Positions 9,086-18,905 of a DNA stretch of 64,000 bases are shown piece after piece (the stretch's first letter is position 1; every line of letters begins with the position of its first letter). Source of the DNA: Trichomonas vaginalis G3 (taxonomy: Eukaryota; Parabasalia; Trichomonadida; Trichomonadidae); assembly GCF_026262505.1 (NCBI RefSeq), contig NC_067207.1, positions 32,022,082-32,086,081 of the forward strand, given 5' to 3'. The notes below the pieces were generated by a model. The model had not been told where the DNA came from, did no database searches, and worked only from the letters and a program-made list of their open reading frames with translations. A program made the translations under genes and the position numbers.

Positions 9086-9881
9086 TTACAATAAAATTTC
9101 TTTGTTGTGACACTTTCTCCAGTTTATAGGACCTCTCTCATATTCTATCTTATCGTATCTAAACTCATAGTCATGTATGTCCTCTAACCATCTCATGACA
9201 CTTTCCAAACCACTTTTATCGGATGTAAAGTAAAAGCATGGATGGTTATGTAAAACGTCTAAAGTTTCTAAAGAGTCTCTCAAAGTCCAGTCTACTTGGT
9301 ATTGAAAATCCCATGTGTTATAGAACGGCGGGTCCACTATAAAGAAAACATTTTCCTTGTCTTTATATTTTTCATACAACTCTGTCCAATGACATCTCAC
9401 AAACTCTATACCCTCAATATATTTTTCTATGTTCTCTTTGAAAACATTTGTATAGTTAAGATATAAAACTTTTGACATAAGTGTTTCAATGTCATGAACT
9501 CTTATAGCACCACTATATAATAGTCTAGCAGATATACTATCCCAGTCAATATACTCTGCCTTTTTCAAAACCTCTCTGACAGTATTTTTCTTATCTAATG
9601 GTATACGTTCCATCTTACCTATAGGTATCTTTCTTTTAACTCTTTCAATATTTGTTTGTGTCTGGTATATGTTTGAGACGGTTCATATAGTTGTCGAAGT
9701 CATTGCATATAATCTTTGAGTCAGGAAATATTGTATGGCACAAATGAGATATATAGAAACTTCCACCGAACAAGTCTACAAATGTTAGACCATTCGGTAG
9801 TTTCTTAAGTTCTCTCAATAGAATATCTTTACATCTACTCTTATTTCCAAAGAAGGGTAACGGTGGTTTTGTAAAATTCAT
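9086..9881 (-). CDS. DNA adenine methyltransferase, D12 class (broken)
   Basis: Gene region of an N6-adenine DNA methyltransferase (Dam/D12 class). Visible marks are LPFFGNKSRCKD near the start (a GNK/GGK-type AdoMet box), VDLFGGSFYISH (motif I) and FIVDPPFYNTWDF (motif IV, DPPY type). The element C copy at 62794-63612 is open over its whole length, while this one looks broken (about one break). It reads inward from the element terminus. Maverick-type methyltransferases are the recorded source of adenine methylation in T. vaginalis. The gene could protect the element or change expression around it. Confidence 0.82.
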
Positions 9882-9963
9882 TTTATATACAATAAAAATG
9901 TTTTTTCCTGAAAAGTGACAGAAAAGTGACAAAACATGTACGAAGAAGTCTTGAAAATTCAAG

Positions 9964-10010
9964 AGGGTAGAAAAGAGGTTAGAAAAGAGGTTATATCTAA
10001 CCTTCTACCC
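9964..10010 (-). repeat. Structured inverted motif near element A terminus
   Basis: Read on the minus strand this is GGGTAG-aa-GGTTAG-atataacct-ctttt-CTAACC-tctttt-CTACCC, preceded by CAAAAATAATGTTTA. Two words at the left are matched in reverse by words at the right. Elements B (51343-51390) and C (61975-62022) carry the same plan and spacers with other words. It lies about 80 bases upstream of the methyltransferase start. Confidence 0.75.
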
Positions 10011-10124
10011 TAAACATTATTTTTGTCTGATTTTACGAAGAAGTCTTGACAAAACATGAAAACATATATAATTTGTGAAAAGCTCCTGGAAGACCCGTAT
10101 ATAAGAACTTCATTTATACTAAAC

Positions 10125-10218
10125 ATCTTCAGGGCTAGAAGGCACGAAGTGCCTGGAAGCCCCATTCCTTTTTTTTTTTTTTTTTTTTTTTTTTCACAAC
10201 CCATCCTATCCTACTACT
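10125..10218 (-). repeat. Terminal region of element A
   Basis: Read inward: AGTAGTAGGATAGGATGGG plus GTTGTG (10218 to about 10195), a run of about 26 A, then GGGGCTTCCAGGCACTTCG and a hairpin AGGCACTTCGTGCCT. Element C shows the same hairpin and poly-A run at 61724-61800, and element B starts AGTAGTAGGATATGAAGGG. The bases after 10218 (ATTACA) would be the 6-bp target duplication but the partner is outside the window. Confidence 0.8.
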
Positions 10219-11759
10219 ATTACAATATTTGATGAAGGTTTCATTTCAATACGATGAAATACCAAAACTCATCACATTAAAGTAAGGATGTCAATTCGGA
10301 AAATTGTTTTCATTTTAGGAGAATATAATTTTCCTTTTGGAAAATTTAAAAAGTGAGACGCGCAGGATTCGAACTTTTTTAAAAGTTGATTTAAATATAT
10401 TCTAGTGTGGATTCTAAGGATAATATCATATTTAAAATAAGAATATACTAGTTTAGGTGGTATAATTTTTTTCGATAAATTTGAGAGTATGTACGTTTAG
10501 GGCATCAAAAGTGTCAATTCGCTCAGCGAAAGCTGAGCTAGCTTTGTTCTCGAAAGAATAGGGAAGGAGTGAAAGAGAGTGATACAGATGTTGACACATT
10601 CATATCATTTCAACAAATTTTGATCAAATTGAAATTCAATGAAATTCAATTCACTTCATATCCTTCAGTCAGTACATTGACATCCTTCTACATCACAATG
10701 ATAACTCGTGCATCAATAGTTCTACAACTAACTCAGAAAAAACAAGATTTTTACTTCAGCTTACAGCTTTTAAAAAGTTTCGATGATAAAAATCACTCTA
10801 CTCTTGTTTATCGATATGTTGTGATAGTAGGTAAACGTATTCTTATCGATATTAATAAAAATTTTTTACGAAAATCTGAACCAATTACAGAGTTATTCAT
10901 AAAGTTTATGATAACTGTAATTACTTCATCTTTGTTAATATTTGAATAAACAATTTAATTTGCATAATTTTTTTTAGTTGAAAGACAGGAAACTTAGTTG
11001 AGTTTGTATTATTTTTATCGTTCAATTCATTGTATCAGTGAGTGATCCAGATATTTAAGATATTTACAAAAAATTTATTAATTTGATTAACAAATTTTAA
11101 TCTAAATAGCAAAATTCTATTTGATAGCTGTAAGCAAATAATAATTTCTATTTCAACCAAAATCAATTATTTTCATCTAAACGTATAAAATTGTCAATTT
11201 TATGAGAATAAATTTAAAATCTCATGAAATATAAAGGAGAGTAATATTTTTCAATTTTCTTTTTTTCTTTCTCTCAAATATTTTCTATTGGGAATTTTCT
11301 TGTTATCAAAAAATAATTTTAATATTTGTTTATTTCATTACATACAATAAAATTTTAAAAACTCTATTCTTCACAAGAAAATTTTTTCCTTCATATGAAG
11401 AAACATTTTGTTCTCCATTTGATGCTGAGTCTAAATCTCGATTTTTGAATTTTCTTCTTTCCAAATTTCTTTTTTCCAAATTAGAAGTTTAATTCAAATT
11501 TTCAATAGTTTATATACCGTACCTTGAATAACCGGCGAACCATTCAATTGGTCATAGACCAATTTGAGATACCCTTTTCAGAGGAATCTAAAATGTTGTT
11601 TATATGGTTATTTATATATTATTTAATCATTTTCTTAAATAAAAATCATAAGTTCTCAATTTTTCTTCATAACGATTCTTATAAATTTTAATGTTTTTAC
11701 TATGAGTGCTAAATATTATTAATTACTAAATGATTTTAAAAAGAATAAACATGTTTTTA
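10219..11759. other. AT-rich intergenic sequence
   Basis: No gene I would support. A 126-codon open stretch (10569-10949) starts at GTG and has no coding character. At 10352-10377 on the minus strand there is a short stretch (GTTCGAATCCTGCGCGTCTCA followed by C and T5) that looks like the 3-prime part of a tRNA with an RNA polymerase III stop, but no matching 5-prime half is present. Confidence 0.6.
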
Positions 11760-11799
11760 CTTTGTACGTTAACATACGTTAATATCACTTCGGCTATGG

Positions 11800-11945
11800 A
11801 TAGAGGCCAACAGCGCCTTATTAATGAGAAAAACATTAGCCTCTTATCAATGAGATGGAAGTGTATTCGTGGATTACAATTGTGAATTCAGATACACTTC
11901 CATCTCAAAAAATGCAATCAAATTTGTATTGAATTGCATTTTTTG
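11800..11945. repeat. Small hairpin cluster
   Basis: Two hairpins in tandem: GAGATGGAAGTGTAT...ATACACTTCCATCTC (stem 15 bp, about 25-base loop, about 11851-11907), then AAAAAATGCAAT...ATTGCATTTTTT (about 11908-11945). Upstream a weaker pair, AGAGGC...GCCTCT. The stems are perfect or nearly so and unlike each other in sequence. Confidence 0.7.
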
Positions 11946-11984
11946 AATACATGCTATTGGCAGTTGGGTTTTTAGTGCATTTAT

Positions 11985-12385
11985 ATTATATTGGTACTAA
12001 GGCTTTGGAAAATTTACAAAATAAATTTAATATTTTTGTAAATTTATCGGTTCTTACGCTTTTGGAAGGAGGATGGTATTTTGGAGCATTTTATTATATA
12101 TTGGTACTAAGGCTTTTGGAAATTTACAAAATAAATTTAATTTTGTAAATGTTATCGGTTCTTACGCTTTTGGAAGGAGGGATGTATTTTTGGAGCATTT
12201 TATATTACATTGGTACTAAGGCTTTTGGAAAATTTACAAAATAAATTATAATTTTGTAAATGTTATCGGTTCTTACGCTTTTGGAAGGAGGGATGGTAAT
12301 TTTTGGAGCATTTATATTACATTGGTACTAAGGCTTTTGGAAAATTTACAAAATAAATTTAATATTTTGTAAATGTTATCGGTTC
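11985..12385. repeat. Four tandem copies of a ~110-bp unit
   Basis: The unit TTGGTACTAAGGCTTTTGG ... CGGTTCTTACGCTTTTGG ... recurs at 11991, 12101, 12210 and 12322, so the period is 109-112 bp. Each unit holds an internal palindrome (AAATTTACAAAATAAATTT...TTTTGTAAAT). The last copy runs into the 21-bp array without a break: its TTACGCTT is followed directly by CCTCTCTTCATC. Confidence 0.85.
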
Positions 12386-12387
12386 TT

Positions 12388-13780
12388 ACGCTTCCTCTCT
12401 TCATCAAGATGCTTCCTCTCTTCATCAAGATGCTTCCTCTCTTCATCAGATGCTTCCTCTCTTCAACAAAGTGATTCCTCTCTTCTTCAAAGTACTTCCT
12501 CTCTTGATCAAGATGCTTCCTCACTCCATCATGCAGCTTCCTCTCTTCATCAAGATGCTTCCTCTCTTCATCAAAGTACTTCCTCTCTTGATCAAGATGC
12601 TTCCTCTCTTCTTCAAAGTGCTTCCTCTCTTCTTCAAGATGCTTCCTCTCTTCTTCAAAGTACTTCCTCTCTTGATCAAGGTGCTTCCTCTCTTCATCAT
12701 GCAGCTTCCTCTCTTGATCAAGGTGCTTCCTCTCTTCATCATGCAGCTTCCTCTCTTCTTCAAGATGCTTCCTCTCTTCATCATGCAGCTTCCTCTCTTC
12801 TTAAAAGTACTTCCTCTCTTCATCAAGATGCTTCCTCTCTTCATCAAGATGTTCCTCTCTTCATCATGCAGCTTCCTCTCTTCTTCAAAGTGCTTCCTCT
12901 CTTCAACAAAGTGATTCCTCTCTTCTTCAAAGTGCTTCCTCTCTTCTTCAAAGTGCTTCCTCTCTTCTTCAAAGTACTTCCTCTCTTCTTCAAAGTACTT
13001 CCTCTCTTGATCAAGGTGCTTCCTCTCTTCTTCAAAGTACTTCCTCTCTTGATCAAGATGCTTCCTCTCTTTATCAAGTGCTTCCTCTCTTCATCAAGAT
13101 GCTTCCTCTCTTCATCATGCAGCTTCCTCTCTTCTTCAAAGTGCTTCCTCTCTTCAACAAAGTGATTCCTCTCTTCTTCAAAGTGCTTCCTCTCTTCTTC
13201 AAAGTACTTCCTCTCTTCTTCAAAGTATTCCTCTCTTGATCAAGATACAGCTTCCTCTCTTGATCAAGGTGCTTCCTCTCTTCTTCAAAGTACTCTCCTC
13301 TCTTGATCAAGATGCTTCCTCTCTTTATCAATGCTTCCTCTCTTCATCAAGATGCTTCCTCTCTTCATCATGCAGCTTCCTCTCTTCTTCAAAGTGCTTC
13401 CTCTCTTCAACAAAGTGATTCCTCTCTTCTTCAAAGTACTTCCTCTCTTCATCATGCAGCTTCCTCTCTTCTTCAAAGTGCTTCCTCTCTTCAACAAAGT
13501 GCTTCCTCTCTTCTTCAAAGTGCTTCCTCTCTTCATCAAGATGCTTCCTCTCTTCTTCAAAGTACTTCCTCTCTTGATCAAGATGCTTCCTCTCTTTATC
13601 AAGGTGCTTCCTCTCTTCATCAAGATGCTTCCTCTCTTCATCATGCAGCTTCCTCTCTTCTTCAAAGTGCTTCCTCTCTTCAACAAAGTGCTTCCTCTCT
13701 TCTTCAAAGTACTTCCTCTCTTGATCAAGGTGCTTCCTCTCTTCATCAAGATGCTTCCTCTCTTCATCAATTCCTCTTCA
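12388..13780. repeat. 21-bp minisatellite array (~66 units)
   Basis: About 1.39 kb of a 21-base unit, CTTCCTCTCTTCWTCAARRTG, with variants (CAACAAAGTG, GATCAAGGTG, CATCATGCAG). The unit has no stop in most frames, so long meaningless open frames appear on both strands. One minus-strand frame reads as a heptad repeat (EERKHLD, EERKHFE), which would make a charged coiled coil, but occasional length changes shift the frame and no start or flanking coding sequence supports a gene. Variants recur in blocks, so higher-order duplication has occurred. Confidence 0.9.
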
Positions 13781-13803
13781 CCCTGGAGCTCCTCAGCTTT
13801 ATA

Positions 13804-15345
13804 TCATTTTAATTGGATTTTTTGAAATCCACCTGCAGTAGGATAAAGGAGATGTAACTCACGACTAAGAACCTGCCATATGCGCCATTCAGGCCAAAAC
13901 AGATTGCATAGCCACAAACAGATTGAAATACCAATCCTGTTGCTGCATGGGCGTCCATATTCCATTTGGAAGACTTGCATCATCACATTTGGATCTGTAA
14001 GGACTTTGTCGTTGACAAAATTGGGCCTTGCAGGAGGAACTCCATTTGCTACAATGTATCTGGAAGCAAGAGGTTTGTTCATATCCAATGGATAGATTAC
14101 TGTTGCTTTAAAAGCATTTTCGATGTTTGTAGCTGTGCAAGACACACTACATGCATCAAGGAAGCTGCGAACCATGATATAGCGCAGTTCTCTGGCGTTC
14201 CATACATAATTGATCACCATATGCCCTTGCTGATCGTACCGGATAGTCGCCATATCAAACAACTTCTTGAATTGGGCCTTCAAGGGAGAAAAAATCCCAA
14301 CATCAAGAGGTTGTAAGATATGAGATGTATGGCCTGGGAGAACAAGAAGCTCGATATTGAAGGCGCTCAAGAGGCGAACGGCCAAGAAAGAGAGCCTGGA
14401 TGGATGACCATCTACAATTAGGAGAAAAGGTACCTGGGCATCAAACACATTCATTTGAGACCTTTTCTCCTGTACTTTGCAGATGAACATGATACAGTAT
14501 ACCATAAAAAGGTATTTGTTCATCCATCCACTCTCGGAGCGAACAAAAAAAGCGTCCAGATCTTCCAATTCCGCATCAAGGGTCTTCTTTTGTGGAAGTA
14601 TCACCATTGGCTTCATAGTTGTACCATCTGCAAAGATGGTACAGACCCCTGTAAGATGTGGAAGCTGAGACTTTTCAGCGCGAACTGGGCGATTCCGGCC
14701 AGCAGTAAGAACTTTATAGCGACGTTTGGAATAGAGCATTGTCTCGTCCATATTCGCAATAAATTTCTTCCTGCGGGCAAAGTATCTATGCTTGGAGAGG
14801 AAAAATTGGCGAATATGTTTTGCGTCACAGGTAGAGCGTCGGAGCATATCAATAGTTTGGGAGCTCACAATCCGAATTGACAATCTTGTGGCGATATGAT
14901 TAAGCCAGCCACGGGATGGCGATGGGCAGTAATCATCGAGCTTCGCTAGAAGATGCGGGCATCTTGCAGCGATTAGTACCCGCGCCGCAAATTTTAATCT
15001 CCTATTTTGTAATTCCGTACAGACAGCAATGGCCATTGATGTTGTAATACAGTTCAAGTCGTCTGCCATCTCTTGAACAAGTTTTTTGAACTGCATTTCA
15101 TCTGGTAGTGACAAAAGGGTCATACCACCCCCTGACTGACCTTTTGTCCATGAACGACAAGTAGCAGTGCGCATGATTGCGCGTGCTACTGTCGTCTTTG
15201 AAATTGAGTAAACATTCCGTATTTGTTGATAAGACTCGCCATTTACTCTTCGATAGAGTAAATCGAGTTGCATCTGGGTCAATAGCCCAAGATTTTTATA
15301 GTTTTCTAATTCTGCAAACTCGGGAATTCGTGTTCTTGGTTGCAT
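13804..15345 (-). CDS. pogo-like DDE transposase, intact frame
   Basis: A 513-residue transposase of the Tc1/mariner superfamily, pogo/Tigger branch (DDE_1), which cuts and pastes DNA at TA sites. Residues 20-60 contain a helix-turn-helix (ESYQQIRNVYSISKTTVARA). Catalytic acids: D200 in NMDETML, D312 in LLIVDGHPSRL, and D348 in SHILQPLDVGIF, so the spacing of the last two is 35 (DD35D). The frame has no breaks and uses more G and C than its surroundings, as expected for a recent arrival. I could not find terminal inverted repeats on both sides, so the element limits are unknown. It ends 24 bases from the 21-bp array. A domesticated gene is possible. Confidence 0.85.
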   Translation of the reverse strand: MQPRTRIPEFAELENYKNLGLLTQMQLDLLYRRVNGESYQQIRNVYSISKTTVARAIMRTATCRSWTKGQSGGGMTLLSLPDEMQFKKLVQEMADDLNCITTSMAIAVCTELQNRRLKFAARVLIAARCPHLLAKLDDYCPSPSRGWLNHIATRLSIRIVSSQTIDMLRRSTCDAKHIRQFFLSKHRYFARRKKFIANMDETMLYSKRRYKVLTAGRNRPVRAEKSQLPHLTGVCTIFADGTTMKPMVILPQKKTLDAELEDLDAFFVRSESGWMNKYLFMVYCIMFICKVQEKRSQMNVFDAQVPFLLIVDGHPSRLSFLAVRLLSAFNIELLVLPGHTSHILQPLDVGIFSPLKAQFKKLFDMATIRYDQQGHMVINYVWNARELRYIMVRSFLDACSVSCTATNIENAFKATVIYPLDMNKPLASRYIVANGVPPARPNFVNDKVLTDPNVMMQVFQMEYGRPCSNRIGISICLWLCNLFWPEWRIWQVLSRELHLLYPTAGGFQKIQLK

Positions 15346-15649
15346 TTTTTTTAAACGGGAACTTCACAAATTTGGTTCATGGCCATAAAAACTCATTCAA
15401 TTTTTCTGAGATTTTTTTTTCGTCACTCACTCAAAACGCAGAGGACCATTCTTCTCAAAATTGAATTATTTTCTCAAATATTGAGTGAGTAAAATGGGCA
15501 CGTTGTGTAAATTGATTCAAAATTTTTTATTGGTACACGACCTTTGAAATTGGTCTCGGGCTATTCAACCTACGGTATTTTCTCAAACCGTCTTAGATTT
15601 TCTCACTTTTTAGGGATTTTCTCGCAAAATATACAAAAATAGTAATCCT
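15346..15649. other. Transposase upstream region
   Basis: About 300 bases, AT-rich, with repeated words such as TTTTCTCA and an inverted pair ACTCACTCAAAA...AAATATTGAGTGAGT (about 15425-15490). It may hold the promoter or an end of the pogo-like element, but I cannot fix a terminus. Confidence 0.5.
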
Positions 15650-17210
15650 GTTGCATGCTAAGTAGTGTCAATGTGTAAACCTCTCAATTTTATCGTCGGG
15701 GAAGCAACACAATTCCCTCAAAAATATTGAAAAAATATAGAAAATAAAATGAATTAAGATGTACTTAAAATGAGAAATAGATTATGATATTAGATTTTAG
15801 AAAAAACAGACTTTTGATATAACTTTTGAGAATCTCATATAAAAAAAAGCATTTAAAAATAAATTTAAATATCTTATTTATTTTACTATTGTAAATATAT
15901 TCTGAGATTTTTAGAAAAAAACACTTTTCATAAGTATTCAATATTTGAGAATACGGTCCAAAAAAAATAGATTCTCTTATATTTGCTTATATAAAAGGAA
16001 ACTCTCTATCAGATGCGAATGCATGAATTCAGCACCTCTGATAGAGAGTTTCCTCTTATATAAGCAAATCTTTTTCATGAGTTATTGTTAATATAAAAAC
16101 ATCAAAATCTACCAATATGAGAAATTAAACCCTGCGAGGCACCAGTCTAGAACTGGCACTTCGCAGGGTTTAATTTCTCTTGACAAATGACAAAACTTGT
16201 TCGCAATTGTGAACCATTGCGAGCAAGTTTGCCAGATATCTGGAAGGAATTGCTCCTTATGATATATGCATTGTAACTGTATATATCATAAGAGCAATTC
16301 CTTCAATTAAACGCAAAAACTTTGGTGCAATCGTTGCTGATTGCACCAAAGTTTTCGAACTTTCCCGAGGGAATTGGAGGGTGAGAGATACATAGTCTAT
16401 CTATGTACCTCCCACCCTCCAAATCCCACTCTAAATGGGAGAAACTTTGTTCGCATGTTATCTTATTCAAACAAAGTTTCTTCCATTTAGAGAAGGAATA
16501 GGAGCCTACCAGGCACTGATATATAATCAGTGCTTTGTAGGCTCCTATTCCTAATAAAAATTTGAAAAGTTTGGAGCATTTGATTATTGTATTTTGTCAA
16601 GAGAAATTCAACCCTGCGAAGTGCCAGTTCTAGACTGGTGCCTCGCAGGGTTTAATTTCTCATATTGGTAGATTTTGATGTTTTTATATTAACAATAACT
16701 CATGAAAAAGATTTGCTTATATAAGAGGAAACTCTCTATCAGAGGTGCTGAATTCATGCATTCGCATCTGATAGAGAGTCTCCTTTTATATAAGCGAATA
16801 TAAAAGAATCTATTCTTTTTTGGAGCGTATTTTCAAATATTGAATACTTATGAAAAGTGTTTTTCTTAAAAATTTAATATAATGCTTAGCACAATATATA
16901 AAATTAAAATATCTATAATTATTTTCTATATCACACTTTTCATTACACCTTGAAAAGTCTTCTCAAACTCTATTTTTAATTATTTTTTAGATATATCTCA
17001 AGTGTGATTATTCAAAAACTCATATAGACTATATTTATTTTTTTCATTCAAAAAATTATATGAGAATCTCAAATTAACTTTCAAATTTTTTATTTTAAAA
17101 ACATATTAATAATCATATTTTAAGATACTTTTTCGCCCAAAAAATAATCGTACTTCCTCGACGATTAATAGGATCTCAATTTCTATCGTTGACACTACTT
17201 AGCATGCAAC
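15650..17210. mobile_element. Foldback-type element with nested hairpins
   Basis: The ends are a perfect 22-bp inverted repeat GTTGCATGCTAAGTAGTGTCA+A (15650-15671 and 17189-17210). A second, long inverted repeat lies inside: about 15915-16200 pairs with about 16585-16875 (both arms hold AACACTTTTCATAAGTATTCA, CTTATATAAGCAAA and the ACCCTGCGA hairpin). Between and within the arms lie about ten separate hairpins. There is no open frame of note, so it is non-autonomous. I could not find a clear target duplication: the flanks AGTAATCCT and AATACCAAT do not match. Confidence 0.75.
15978..16800. repeat. Cluster of ~10 consecutive hairpins
   Basis: Consecutive stem-loops, each with its own stem: (1) GGAAACTCTCTATCAGA...TCTGATAGAGAGTTTCC near 15997-16052; (2) AAACCCTGCGA...TCGCAGGGTTT near 16126-16173; (3) AACTTGTTCGCAATTG...CATTGCGAGCAAGTT; (4) AAGGAATTGCTC...GAGCAATTCCTT near 16231-16306; (5) AAACTTTGGTGCAATC...GATTGCACCAAAGTTT; (6) TTGGAGGGTG...CCACCCTCCAA; (7) AGAAACTTTGTT...AACAAAGTTTCT; (8) AGGAATAGGAGCCTAC...GTAGGCTCCTATTCCT near 16493-16552; then hairpins 2 and 1 again in inverted order. 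Loops are short (5-25 bases). Confidence 0.85.
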
Positions 17211-18159
17211 AATACCAATACATGTGTCTAATATACTTTAAAACCATCGTGATAAAATTCAAAAACGAAGAGTTCTTCTCTCCAAATATAGATCCGTATT
17301 TTTCCCAAGTGAGCGGGGTATCTCCAATCCCAGCCCTATCGTCCTCCTAGTGTCAGTTTTCAATATAAAATCCAAATTTTTTTTGAAAATAAAAATTTCG
17401 AGAAATTTTTCTGATTTTTTTTCGGGGTATTATTATTGTCGTCTGGCGGTTTTAGACGACAATGCGAATTTTCAAATAATAGGATTTTTAGCCAGATAAA
17501 GAGCTACTCCATATATCATGCGTGTTTGCATACTATATACATAGATGGAATTGATGTTCTTCCTTTATTTAGGTACCGAAACATGCTTGAAAAATCTATT
17601 TTTTAGACGACAATGATAATTTTGTCACTTTTCCAGACGACAATAATAATTTGTCACCTTTTTAGACGACAATAATAATTTTGTCACTTTTTCCAGACGA
17701 CAATAAAACATCCTCTTTTTTTTCTTTGATTTCAATAATTCAAAATAAATTTGGGAGTAAAAAGACACTATTTAATGAAATTCATATGAGTGAATGTGGA
17801 TAAATACTCTCAAAACATACAATTTATCTATTTTTTCTTTATATTATCAACTAATTAGTGATAATTTTTTTTGAATCAGATTTTTTTTTCATTAAAAACA
17901 TAATATATAACACAACAATGATGCACACATACGTATCTACACATCAAAATATAAAGCTTGTTTTGGTCTGGGCATCCCAACCCAAAATTCTTAAAAAATT
18001 GAATAAAATTGAATACTTGGGGCTGGGATACCCATCCCAAAACCGAATTGAATTTTTTGAAAAAAAATATATTTATGTATTTATAATATACATGTGATGT
18101 CTATAAAAAATACTAAATTCTAAAAAAAAATTCAATTTATTCAAAACGTATACTAAGTG
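17211..18159. other. AT-rich intergenic with short tandem repeat
   Basis: No gene seen. At 17601-17710 the unit AGACGACAATAATAATTTTGTCACTTTTTC is repeated about three times (period 32-36), with further AGACGACAAT words at 17435-17465. At 17963-18045 there is an imperfect inverted pair, TTTTGGTCTGGGCATCCCA...TGGGATACCCATCCCAAAA. Confidence 0.6.
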
Positions 18160-18905
18160 ATCACTTCATTAGTAGGATCAGCAATCCTACTAAATGGTGA
18201 GAACGCCACTAACTAAAAAGGGAGTCCTTGGAGCTCTTGATCTCTTGTCAGTAGAGTTCATAATGAGGCATGGCATCTACTTAGAGATCAGAGCAATCCT
18301 ACCTTACCTTCAGGAGCTACAAAGCTCCTAATCGTTACGAGAGGGAGCCTTGGAGCTCCTGAAGCTCATCAGCAGAGGCTATTTACCATTTGGGCCTCTT
18401 CTGATGAAAGATGCGAAACACGTCTACGAACCAGGAGCTTCAAAGCTTCTAATCCTTACTAAAGGGAGCTTTGGAGCTCCTGAGTCTCCATCAACAGAGT
18501 CCCAGATGGTAAATGTCCTTTTCTGATGAAAGATGCGAAACACATCTCCGAACCAGGAGCTCCAAAGCTCCTAATCCTTACGAAAGGGAGCTTTGGAGCT
18601 CCTGAAACTCCTTTTACTATAAAATAGGACAGTTTTCTTCTGAGGTTCTCATCAAATCTAAGACTTCAGAAGAAAGCTGTCCTATCAATGTATACTTACA
18701 CTCTCATGGACTACAAGTGTACAATTTTAAGGCAGAGATTATCGAGGCCTCTCATCAAATGAGGGACCTCGGATAATCTCTACCTTAAGTAGTCAAATAA
18801 CTTTTCTCACTATTTAGGAACAAAAGAACAAGAGTTGGAGTACTTTAAGCAAGATTCTTCCGAAATCTCTCATCGAATGAGAGACTTCGGAAGGACCTTG
18901 CCAAA
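18160..18905. repeat. Hairpin cluster with shared loop motif
   Basis: The first part (18160-18610) holds several copies of GGGAGCTTTGGAGCTCCTGA and CCAGGAGCTCCAAAGCTCCTAAT, which pair with each other, and repeats of TGATGAAAGATGCGAAACAC. The second part has three clean hairpins: 18624-18685 (ATAGGACAG, TTCTTCTGA stem), 18727-18788 (TTAAGG.AGAGATTATC stem) and 18849-18900 (CAAG.TTCTTCCGAA stem). All three have TCTCATCRAAT at or near the loop, so the stems differ while the loop is kept. Confidence 0.75.

Larger units (their letters stand above)
1..10218. mobile_element. Maverick/Polinton element A, right part
   Basis: This is a large self-synthesising DNA element of the Maverick/Polinton class. 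The visible part carries an integrase, a family B DNA polymerase, a fibre gene, small virion-like proteins and an adenine methyltransferase, on both strands and closely packed. Its right end reads inward as AGTAGTAGGATAGGATGGG followed by GTTGTG and a poly-A run; element B in this window starts with almost the same bases, which fixes the end at 10218. The left end lies outside the window, so neither the full terminal repeat nor the target duplication can be checked. Several genes look broken (at least four breaks in the visible part). Element C at the right edge of the window is about 95 percent identical by eye over the shared 1.3 kb. Confidence 0.88.

Noticed and set aside
10569-10949. 126-codon open frame in AT-rich DNA
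   Set aside because: It starts at GTG, has no initiator element and no coding character; likely a chance frame.
12450-13825. Several long frames on both strands reading LPLFFKV or KRGSTLK repeats
   Set aside because: By-products of the 21-bp minisatellite, which lacks stops in most frames.
13880-14880. Plus-strand frames of 71-141 codons over the transposase
   Set aside because: Antisense shadows; the minus strand carries the DDE motifs.
17858-18097. 79-codon frame
   Set aside because: AT-rich, no homology, overlaps an imperfect inverted repeat.
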